In this document: piece by piece, positions 1 through 4,986 of the stretch
Layout: the number at the start of each line of letters is the position of its first letter
How positions within the stretch are numbered: position 1 is the stretch's first letter
Assembly: GCA_027346925.1 (NCBI GenBank)
Contig: DAIERH010000076.1
Coordinates: forward strand, 1 to 9,517
Direction of reading: 5' to 3'
DNA length: 9,517 nt
Source of the DNA: Geobacter sp.
GTDB taxonomy: Bacteria; Desulfobacterota; Desulfuromonadia; Geobacterales; Pseudopelobacteraceae
The notes under the pieces: model-generated
Seen by the model: the letters and a program-made list of their open reading frames with translations, nothing else
What the model was told of the DNA's origin: nothing
The model's database searches: none
Translations under genes and position numbers: made by a program

Positions 1-384
1 GACGCCAACGGCGCCTTTGTGCTCAGGGTCATGCAGGTGATCCACCCCCCCTCCATTACGCTGACCTCCTCAAGCTACACTCTGTCCGCCCTGGCGGGCT
101 CCTACGGCATCCACACCCTCGTCAGCCGGGCAACCCACCTGTGGGCGTACGGAACCCTTGCCGTGGACCCGGCCGGAGCCGTCACTTTTTCGTCCTACCT
201 GAACAGCAGCGCCGGCTCGACACCGCCCGCCGGTTTCACGCTTTCCCTGGACTCGCAAGGCACCCTGACGAATGCCGCCGACCCGTCATACAACGGCAAG
301 TTGTCGTACTTCAGGGACATGATCGTCTCGACCCGGACCGATGCCGCGGGCGGCTCTGCCCTCGACATCGCACTGGGAAGGTGA
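1..384 (+). CDS. C-terminal end of an unrecognised, probably exported beta-rich protein (5' truncated by window edge)
   Basis: The frame is open from the first base and ends at TGA 382-384, giving 127 residues of a longer protein whose start lies outside the window. The sequence is rich in Ser, Thr, Ala and Gly, with alternating hydrophobic residues and turn-forming Gly/Asn/Asp. A unit of the form LAGSYGIHTLV...GTLAVDPAGAVTFSSY...GFTLSLDSQGTLTN...MIVSTRTDAAG suggests a small antiparallel beta domain. From memory, similar units occur at the C-termini of secreted proteins in Geobacter-like bacteria; that is family resemblance, not a search result. There are no cysteines, no haem motifs and no membrane segment in the visible part. 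The stretch appears more GC-rich than the genes that follow. The next gene begins 79 bp later with its own ribosome binding site, so co-transcription is possible but not shown. Function unknown. The reading frame itself is secure because it is long and ends cleanly. Confidence 0.75.
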   Translation, partial: DANGAFVLRVMQVIHPPSITLTSSSYTLSALAGSYGIHTLVSRATHLWAYGTLAVDPAGAVTFSSYLNSSAGSTPPAGFTLSLDSQGTLTNAADPSYNGKLSYFRDMIVSTRTDAAGGSALDIALGR

Positions 385-463
385 TGGTAATCCGGCATTT
401 GTCTATTCTGCATGGGCGAAGGATCGATAAGCAAGACTCAAAAGGAACGGGAGGAAATGTACC

Positions 464-844
464 ATGATCAAGATCTGCAGGGAACAGATCGACCCGACAG
501 CGGTGTACAACCTGATCGCAAAGGATCGCGCCGGTTCGGTGGTGTTCCATTACGCCGTGGTCAAACGGCAGAACAGTAACGAAGGGATGACGACCTGTAT
601 CGAGTACGATGCGGTCGGGGACGCCGAGGCCGAGCTGGAAACCATTGCGGCGGGCCTCAGGGAGGCGTGGGATTTGGAAGACGTGGTTCTCATGAGAAGA
701 ATCGGCTGTCTGGGCATCGGCGATATCATTTCCCTGGTGGCTGCCAGTTCGCCCAACAGCGAGGACGCCTTTGCATCCTGCCGGCAGGGCATTGCCCGGC
801 TCAAAAAGATGAATACCATTCAAAAGAAGGAATCATACGCATGA
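464..844 (+). CDS. moaE: MoaE-like protein (molybdopterin synthase large-subunit family), divergent active site
   Basis: This 126-residue protein matches the MoaE fold by motif order: GSVVFHYAVVK near 24-34, a CIEYDA strand at 45-50, then RRIGCLGIGD at 78-87, the equivalent of the family's HRIG...GD turn. MoaE is the catalytic subunit of molybdopterin synthase, which adds the dithiolene sulfurs to precursor Z in the cytoplasm using thiocarboxylated MoaD. Aligned by eye to E. coli MoaE, Lys114 and Lys121 fall on the catalytic lysines 119 and 126. The usual VR arginine is Lys34, and the His-Arg pair before the last helix is replaced by Asn-Ser (98-99). The protein is shorter than the roughly 150 residues of E. 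coli MoaE and lacks its C-terminal tail. No moaD is visible nearby. The start is chosen because GGGAGGAA at 449-456 sits 7 bp before ATG 464. It may be a shortened functional MoaE or a paralogue with another role. Confidence 0.75.
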   Translation: MIKICREQIDPTAVYNLIAKDRAGSVVFHYAVVKRQNSNEGMTTCIEYDAVGDAEAELETIAAGLREAWDLEDVVLMRRIGCLGIGDIISLVAASSPNSEDAFASCRQGIARLKKMNTIQKKESYA

Positions 845-892
845 CCGTGACATGATTTCGCATCTGATTATTGCCTTGCAAGAGGCGCTAAT

Positions 893-929
893 GGCATCAG
901 TCCCGGTACGCTCCGCCGGGACTGATGCC
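893..929 (+). other. Perfect 14-bp inverted repeat (stem-loop)
   Basis: GGCATCAGTCCCGG at 893-906 is exactly complementary to CCGGGACTGATGCC at 916-929, with a 9-base loop TACGCTCCG. No T-run follows on either strand, so it is not a standard intrinsic terminator. It lies 48 bp after the moaE-like stop codon and could protect the 3' end of that transcript, act as an REP-like element, or form the first helix of a small RNA. Only one copy is seen in this window. Confidence 0.8.
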
Positions 930-1018
930 GATTGAGCCGGGAGATGTACGTAAAGCACCACCCAAGGGCGGTTCACGGAAAAGGACCGTGCAACATTCAT
1001 GAATGCCGCTTCATTACC

Positions 1019-1051
1019 ATGGTTAGCCACAACTGGCTAACCATTTGTTTT
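1019..1051 (+). terminator. Intrinsic terminator downstream of the moaE-like gene
   Basis: ATGGTTAGCCA (1019-1029) pairs perfectly with TGGCTAACCAT (1034-1044) around a CAAC loop. TTTGTTTTTAT follows directly. An 11-bp stem, tetraloop and T-rich tail make a textbook Rho-independent terminator on the + strand. The left flank is not A-rich, so it should not terminate minus-strand transcription well. It separates the moaE-like transcript, 175 bp upstream, from the promoter of the NtrC-type gene. Confidence 0.85.
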
Positions 1052-1081
1052 TATATTACAATTAGTATCTTGCCCGTTTGC

Positions 1082-1117
1082 GTCATTTGAAAAAATGCGA
1101 CAGTCATTTGATAAAAT
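1082..1117 (+). repeat. Direct repeat GTCATTTGAWAAAAT, two copies 21 bp apart
   Basis: GTCATTTGAAAAAAT (1082-1096) and GTCATTTGATAAAAT (1103-1117) match at 14 of 15 positions. The 21-bp period puts both copies on the same face of the helix (two turns). The second copy overlaps the proposed -35 box at 1108-1113. This arrangement fits a transcription-factor binding site pair in front of the NtrC-type regulator gene. The protein that would bind is unknown. Confidence 0.55.
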
Positions 1118-1135
1118 CAATTACTGCATTAAAAT
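1108..1135 (+). promoter_or_regulatory. Sigma-70-type promoter of the NtrC-type regulator gene
   Basis: TTGATA (1108-1113) and TAAAAT (1130-1135) are separated by 16 bp and each match the consensus at 5 of 6 bases. Transcription would begin near 1142, leaving a leader of about 95 bases. A second, weaker overlapping option is TTGAAA (1087-1092) with GATAAA (1110-1115), 17 bp apart. The position just after the terminator at 1019-1051 supports a promoter here. No TGGC-N7-TTGC sigma-54 element was found in this gap. Confidence 0.5.
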
Positions 1136-1142
1136 CTAAGAA

Positions 1143-1232
1143 CCGGCTAACGCCATGTCGAGGATAGCCGAGAAATGCGAAAGAAGCCGGATGAATAAAG
1201 TACTGTAGCCACCATCAATCGTACGAGGGGGA
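1143..1232 (+). promoter_or_regulatory. Structured leader with mutually exclusive helices before the NtrC-type gene
   Basis: CCGGCTA at 1143-1149 can pair with TAGCCG at 1165-1170, with AGCCGG at 1185-1190, or with TAGCC at 1206-1210. These pairings exclude one another. Further down are two short palindromes, AGTACT (1199-1204) and TCGTACGA (1219-1226). The second touches the ribosome binding site AGGGGGA (1226-1232), which is 4 bp before ATG 1237. The layout would suit RNA-level control of translation, but no known riboswitch class was recognised and the pairing was read by eye only. Confidence 0.3.
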
Positions 1233-1236
1233 TGCA

Positions 1237-2679
1237 ATGACTCCGAGCCCTAAATCCATCCCACCGATTCTGTTGCTGGATGATGATCCGGTTGTTCTCG
1301 AAATAAGCTCCACTGCCCTGCAGGTCGAGGGGATCGAAAACGTCCTGACGATGAATGACAGCAGAAAATTGTTGCCGTTCCTGGAAAGCAATCCCGTTTC
1401 CCTGGTAATCCTTGACCTGAGCATGCCCCATATATCGGGTATGGAACTGCTCCCCGTGTTGACCCGCAATTACCCTCAGATACCGGTCATTGTCATGACC
1501 TCGTCGGATGACATCGAGACAGCCGTGGGTTGCATCAAGGCAGGCGCCATCGACTATCTGGCAAAGCCGATGGAAATCGAGCGGCTGCTTTTGAGTGTGG
1601 AAAAGGCGCTGCATGAAAATGAGCTGACCAGAGAAAATCTCAGGTTGAGCGAATATCTGCTTAACGATTGTCTGGAGAGCCCTGAAGCTTTCGAAGAAAT
1701 CATAACCACAAACAAGAAGATGCGTGCCATTTTCCAGTATGTGGAGGTCATTGCGAAATCCGACCAGCCGGTGCTGATCACCGGAGAAACAGGTGTCGGC
1801 AAGGAACTGATCGCACGGGCGATTGCATGCTTGAGCAAAAGAAAAGGCGCTTTTGTGACGGTCAACGTTGCCGGTCTCGACGACAACATGTTTTCAGACA
1901 CCCTGTTCGGACACAAAAAAGGAGCGTTTACCGGCGCGGAACAGCCACGGGAAGGCCTGCTCTGCGCGGCCGCCGCCGGAACCCTGTTTCTCGATGAGAT
2001 CGGAGACCTGAACGAAGCATCCCAAGTAAAGCTGCTGCGGCTCTTCCAGGAGCAGGAATACTATCCCATGGGCTCGGATATCCTGAAAAAAAGCGATGCC
2101 CGCATTATTGTGGCCACCAATCACGATCTTGAGAGTCGTATCCATGACGGCAAATTTCGCAAAGACCTTTTCTATCGCCTCCGCGCCCATCGGATCCATA
2201 TCCCTCCCTTGAATGAGCGCCGTGAAGACATCCCCCTGTTGCTGGACCATTTCCTCGAAAAGGCATCCACATCACTCAACAAACCAAAACCGGCCGTTTC
2301 GCGCGAAGTGGAGGCAATCCTTGCCACCTATAATTTCGACGGCAATATCCGTGAACTTCATGCCATGGTCTTTGATGCGGTAGCCAGACATACCAGCGGT
2401 TTACTGACCCTGGAGCATTTCCCCGAACTGGGTGGGAGCGATTGTTCCATGCTTGACGCGTCCGCACAGCCGGAACCGGGAAAAGGGGTGGACGAGGCGA
2501 TTTACTCCCTTTTCGGACGTTTTCCCACCTTAAAGGAGGTCGAAGATTATCTCATTTCCTCCGCCATGAAGCTGACCAAGGGAAATCAGAGATCAGCGGC
2601 GATTATGCTCGGCATAGCACGCCAGACGCTCAGCAAGCGTTTGGTCAACTCAGCAGCCAGCCCGGCGGGAAAGGACTAG
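1237..2679 (+). CDS. NtrC-family sigma-54-dependent response regulator (REC-AAA+-Fis HTH)
   Basis: This 480-residue protein has the three standard NtrC parts. The receiver domain (about 10-125) shows acidic residues 15-17, phosphoacceptor Asp60, Thr88 and Lys110. The AAA+ domain (about 158-390) has Walker A GETGVGKE at 183-190, the sigma-54-contacting GAFTGA loop at 229-234, Walker B TLFLDE at 249-254 and the FRKDLFYRL stretch. A Fis-type helix-turn-helix (about 432-473) ends in AAIMLGIARQTLSKRL. It should bind upstream enhancers and hydrolyse ATP to open sigma-54 promoters when phosphorylated. All key residues are intact and the length is normal. ATG 1237 is supported by AGGGGGA at 1226-1232 and by the receiver beginning right after it. 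The kinase 85 bp downstream is of the NarX class, not the usual NtrB-like partner, so its phosphate donor is uncertain. The target promoters are unknown, and no gene symbol can be assigned within this large family. Confidence 0.95.
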   Translation: MTPSPKSIPPILLLDDDPVVLEISSTALQVEGIENVLTMNDSRKLLPFLESNPVSLVILDLSMPHISGMELLPVLTRNYPQIPVIVMTSSDDIETAVGCIKAGAIDYLAKPMEIERLLLSVEKALHENELTRENLRLSEYLLNDCLESPEAFEEIITTNKKMRAIFQYVEVIAKSDQPVLITGETGVGKELIARAIACLSKRKGAFVTVNVAGLDDNMFSDTLFGHKKGAFTGAEQPREGLLCAAAAGTLFLDEIGDLNEASQVKLLRLFQEQEYYPMGSDILKKSDARIIVATNHDLESRIHDGKFRKDLFYRLRAHRIHIPPLNERREDIPLLLDHFLEKASTSLNKPKPAVSREVEAILATYNFDGNIRELHAMVFDAVARHTSGLLTLEHFPELGGSDCSMLDASAQPEPGKGVDEAIYSLFGRFPTLKEVEDYLISSAMKLTKGNQRSAAIMLGIARQTLSKRLVNSAASPAGKD

Positions 2680-2764
2680 ACGACCACAGTATAAGAGGGG
2701 GCCTCGACAGCAGTGCACACTGACTTCCAAACATGCTCGACGTGCGCAATATACCGGAGTGCCT

Positions 2765-3895
2765 ATGAATGGAACCTCTTGTGACATACGCAAGGACCGT
2801 CGGGTAGAGAAAAAACCTCATCTTACCGATTATCACTGCCGACTTCTGTTCGAAACCATGCTGCAAGGGGTGGTTTACTTCGATACAGAGGGAAAAATCT
2901 TTTCGGCCAATCCGGCCGCCGAGCAAATCCTCGGCAAGACGTCGGCGGAACTCCACGGAAAGACACCAATGGACCTGGAACAAGATACTATACGCGAAGA
3001 CGGCTCACTGTTCCCCGGAACAGAGCACCCCGCCATGATGGCCCTGCGAACCGGCCAGGAACAACCGGTCACTGTGATGGGGGTGTATAATCCGCGGGAT
3101 CAGCTTTACCGCTGGGTCAACATCAGAGCGGTGCCGCTGTTTCAACCCGGAGAAGAGAAGCCGGACCAGGTCTACACCCTGTGTGATGACATCACCGAGC
3201 GCAAAGAGCTGGAGGAAGAGGTGCATGAAAATCACCAGATGATCAGATCCATGGCCATGAAGCTTGCCATTGCCGAGGAACAGGAGCGTTGCCGGATTGC
3301 CGGAGAGCTTCATGACAAGGTCGCCCAAGGGCTCATCTTGAGCAAGATCAAACTTGGATCATTGAAAACCCTGCTCAGTTCCGAGACATATGAAGGCCCT
3401 ATAGAAGCCATCGAAAACCTGATCACCCAGTCGATTCAGGATATCAGATCGTTGACATTTCAGCTCAGGCCGCCAATTCTGGCAAATGCAGGGTTGATAG
3501 CTGCATTGAAGTGGCTGGCGGAAGAGATCAGGAAAGACGTGGGGCTTTTGGTGGAGATTCGCAACCGCACCGAACTGTCGGCACTCAAATACGAAATCCG
3601 TTCCGTAATTTTTCAGGCTGTTCGTGAACTCCTGCTGAATGTTTCAAAACATGCCGGGTCAACAAAAGCAAGAATTTCCATCGAACAGGAAGCGAAGAAC
3701 ATAATAGTTACCGTTGAGGATGACGGAATCGGTTTCGCCCCGGCATTGACCGGCCTCATACGGCCACGAAACGGCGGCTTTGGCCTCTTCAATGCGCAGC
3801 AGAGGATCGAACACCTGGGTGGCCGCCTTGTCATCAAGTCGTTGCCCGGCTCCGGTTCCCGCATATCCATCATTGTTCCTGCCGACATGGCGTAA
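2765..3895 (+). CDS. Soluble NarX-type sensor histidine kinase with one PAS domain
   Basis: The 376-residue protein has a PAS domain (about 22-146, closing with the typical DDITERK), a short helical linker, a HisKA_3 dimerisation domain with RIAGELHDKVAQG (phosphorylated His183), and a C-terminal HATPase (N-box Asn292, DDGIGF at 319-324, GGFGLFNAQQRI from 337). This is the NarX/DegS class, which phosphorylates NarL/LuxR-type regulators. No transmembrane segment or signal peptide is visible, so it senses an internal cue. No haem CxxCH or Fe-S cysteine cluster is seen in the PAS domain, so the ligand is unknown. ATG 2765 is preferred: GGAG at 2756-2759 lies 5 bp upstream, whereas the in-frame GTG at 2759 overlaps that ribosome binding site. 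The stop is 16 bp from the next start, so the two genes are almost certainly co-transcribed and partners. The 85-bp gap to the upstream NtrC-type gene has no terminator, so all three may share a transcript. Confidence 0.94.
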   Translation: MNGTSCDIRKDRRVEKKPHLTDYHCRLLFETMLQGVVYFDTEGKIFSANPAAEQILGKTSAELHGKTPMDLEQDTIREDGSLFPGTEHPAMMALRTGQEQPVTVMGVYNPRDQLYRWVNIRAVPLFQPGEEKPDQVYTLCDDITERKELEEEVHENHQMIRSMAMKLAIAEEQERCRIAGELHDKVAQGLILSKIKLGSLKTLLSSETYEGPIEAIENLITQSIQDIRSLTFQLRPPILANAGLIAALKWLAEEIRKDVGLLVEIRNRTELSALKYEIRSVIFQAVRELLLNVSKHAGSTKARISIEQEAKNIIVTVEDDGIGFAPALTGLIRPRNGGFGLFNAQQRIEHLGGRLVIKSLPGSGSRISIIVPADMA

Positions 3896-3911
3896 TGACA
3901 GGAGAGCCCAG

Positions 3912-4562
3912 ATGAGCTTCAGAGTCATGATTGCCGACGACCATGCAATTGTTCGCGAAGGTCTGCGGACGCTCCTGGAAAATGAGCCGGATATGGAAGT
4001 CGTCGGTGAAGCGAGCAATGGAGTGGAAGCGTTTCAACTCGCCTGCGAATTGCACCCGGACGTGATCATTATGGACATCACCATGCCCGACATGAACGGA
4101 ATTGAAGCAACCAAAAGGATTGTGGGTGAAAATCGCAATGTACGGGTAGTGGCGCTTTCCATGGAATCGGACAGGCGCTTCGTCGTGGAAGTATTGAAAT
4201 CAGGTGCCATGGGATACGTGAACAAGGAGTCCGCATTTGCAGAGCTGGCCACAGCCATTCGGACCGTCGCTTGCGGAGATACCTTTCTCGGGCCGCGAAC
4301 GACCGCTCTGATCATCAAGGAATTTCTCCAAAGAATCCCTGATGAATCAGCTTTACCCTATATGGCCCTTACTGCCCGCGAACGGGAGATCGTCCGACTC
4401 ATTGCCGATGGAAAGAATTCAAAAGAGATAGCATACGCCTTTGGGGTCAGCACCAAAACCGTTGAAAACCAGCGACATTCCATCATGAAAAAACTGGGGC
4501 TGTACAGCATCGCAGAACTAACCAAGTATGCCATCCGTGAAGGACTGACTTCCCTGCAATAG
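3912..4562 (+). CDS. NarL/LuxR-family DNA-binding response regulator
   Basis: This 216-residue protein has an N-terminal receiver (Asp9, Asp10, phosphoacceptor Asp55, Ser83, Lys105) and a C-terminal LuxR/GerE helix-turn-helix from about 151, reading LTAREREIVRLIADG then SKEIAYAFGVSTKTVENQ. That is the standard layout and length of NarL/FixJ-type regulators. Phosphorylation at Asp55 is expected to release or dimerise the DNA-binding domain. The frame stays open upstream to 3780, inside the kinase gene, but ATG 3912 is the true start: AGGAGA at 3900-3905 sits 6 bp before it, and the receiver begins at once (MSFRVMIADDH). The kinase directly upstream is the class that partners with such regulators, so this is its probable target. 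The genes it controls cannot be read from the window. The gap before glmS contains a 15-bp palindrome at 4681-4695 that could be tested as a site. Confidence 0.95.
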   Translation: MSFRVMIADDHAIVREGLRTLLENEPDMEVVGEASNGVEAFQLACELHPDVIIMDITMPDMNGIEATKRIVGENRNVRVVALSMESDRRFVVEVLKSGAMGYVNKESAFAELATAIRTVACGDTFLGPRTTALIIKEFLQRIPDESALPYMALTAREREIVRLIADGKNSKEIAYAFGVSTKTVENQRHSIMKKLGLYSIAELTKYAIREGLTSLQ

Positions 4563-4598
4563 ACTTCAGAGGTATTTTTCAATTTTTTTTACTTTTTA
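4552..4598 (+). terminator. Possible weak terminator at the end of the NarL-type gene
   Basis: CCCTG (4552-4556) can pair with CAGAGG (4567-4572) with one bulged A around a 10-base loop. The stem overlaps the stop codon. A long T-rich tract follows (4573-4598, including eight consecutive T). The T tract is striking but the stem is weak, so termination here may be partial. Confidence 0.35.
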
Positions 4599-4641
4599 TA
4601 GGAGAAAAAAGAAGTTCGCTCTCCAATTCCCCTATTTATAC

Positions 4642-4770
4642 AAAGTTTCCAACACAATACTATCGGGCGGCGTTCCTGCCCTGTTCCATGAACAGTGCCC
4701 TCAGTGCAAAAATAGTAACACAGGTAAAAATGCTAACATTTCCCGGAGACTGAATGATACTGGAAACTTT
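4642..4770 (+). ncRNA. Candidate structured RNA: nested inverted repeats closed by a 10-bp helix
   Basis: AAAGTTTCCA (4642-4651) is perfectly complementary to TGGAAACTTT (4761-4770). Inside it, TACTAT (4658-4663) pairs with ATAGTA (4712-4717). Within that, GGGC (4665-4668) pairs with GCCC (4697-4700), enclosing GGC/GCC (4669-4671 with 4678-4680) and CTGTTC/GAACAG (4681-4686 with 4690-4695). A separate hairpin AAATG-CTAA-CATTT lies at 4728-4741. The helices are consistently nested and would form a branched fold. No promoter or terminator clearly brackets it and no known RNA family was recognised. Individual helices are short enough that chance cannot be excluded, and the strand is assumed from the neighbours. 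Confidence 0.25.
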
Positions 4771-4881
4771 AGCGAATTCCCGTCATTGTCCGTCTGTTTT
4801 CTTATCAAGATGCGTTTGCGGCGCAGCACGACACACTGTAGCAATACATTGATATTACTATCTTATTTGACTTTTACCATC

Positions 4882-4890
4882 TGGCATAAT
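4882..4890 (+). promoter_or_regulatory. Possible extended -10 promoter element for glmS
   Basis: TGGCATAAT is an extended -10 (TG, one base, then CATAAT, 5 of 6 to consensus). No good -35 box lies 16-18 bp upstream; TTGACT at 4867-4872 is only 12 bp away. Transcription would begin near 4897, giving a leader of about 90 bases containing the hairpin at 4909-4943. Confidence 0.35.
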
Positions 4891-4908
4891 TTGTGACTTG
4901 CATTCATT

Positions 4909-4943
4909 CGGGGTGGCTGGGGACAAACCGTCGAACCACCCCG
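4909..4943 (+). promoter_or_regulatory. GC-rich hairpin in the glmS leader
   Basis: CGGGGTGG (4909-4916) pairs perfectly with CCACCCCG (4936-4943). The 19-base loop can form a minor inner stem GAC/GTC. TGACTT (4894-4899) is complementary to AAGTCA (4980-4985), just before the start codon; that pairing would enclose the hairpin and the ribosome binding site AGGGGGG (4971-4977). This suggests a leader that could control glmS translation. It does not resemble the glmS ribozyme core of Gram-positive bacteria. Confidence 0.4.
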
Positions 4944-4986
4944 GTTCAAACGACATGCATGCATCACAAAAGGGGGGAAAAGTCAT

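Larger units (their letters stand above)
845..1236. other. 392-bp intergenic region with serial stem-loops, terminator and promoter
   Basis: No convincing gene is seen on either strand here; a minus-strand frame at 833-1030 has no family resemblance. Going downstream, the region holds a perfect 14-bp hairpin (893-929), a small hairpin CACGG/CCGTG (974-978 with 986-990), a 12-bp palindrome CATTCATGAATG (994-1005), an intrinsic terminator (1019-1051), an AT-rich promoter zone with a direct repeat (1082-1135), and a GC-richer leader (about 1142-1236) before the NtrC-type gene. The first half reads as the 3' untranslated region of the moaE-like gene or an independent small RNA. The second half is the control region of the next gene. 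Confidence 0.6.
4563..4986. other. 424-bp intergenic region before glmS
   Basis: No gene is supported here. Small frames that start in the gap and run into glmS (4893-5114, 4898-5194) are out of frame with it and look random. The region contains a T-rich tract (4573-4598), a nest of inverted repeats (4642-4770), a plain stretch at about 4771-4860 with nothing clear, an AT-rich promoter-like zone (4861-4890), a G/C-rich hairpin (4909-4943), a short palindrome ATGCATGCAT (4955-4964) and the glmS ribosome binding site AGGGGGG (4971-4977). No glmU, the common glmS neighbour, is present. Confidence 0.6.

Noticed and set aside
845..1236. Cyclic-di-GMP (GEMM) or molybdenum-cofactor riboswitch
   Set aside because: The hallmark GEMM stretches (GCAAACC and CAAAGCCA) are absent, and no molybdenum-cofactor riboswitch pattern was recognised. 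The structures seen do not match either class.
3780..3911. N-terminal extension of the NarL-type regulator starting at 3780
   Set aside because: This stretch is the C-terminus of the kinase read in another frame. ATG 3912 has a good ribosome binding site and begins directly at the receiver domain.
4681..4695. LexA (SOS) box of the CTGT-ACAG type
   Set aside because: The spacing is CTGT-N7-ACAG, one base short of the E. coli-type box, and no SOS gene is adjacent.
4882..4901. Sigma-54 promoter formed by TGGC and TTGC before glmS
   Set aside because: TGGC (4882-4885) and TTGC (4898-4901) are 12 bases apart, while a -24/-12 promoter needs 7. The spacing cannot work.
4563..4986. glmS ribozyme upstream of glmS
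   Set aside because: The conserved catalytic core and pseudoknot sequences known from Gram-positive bacteria were not found, and the organism type makes it unlikely.
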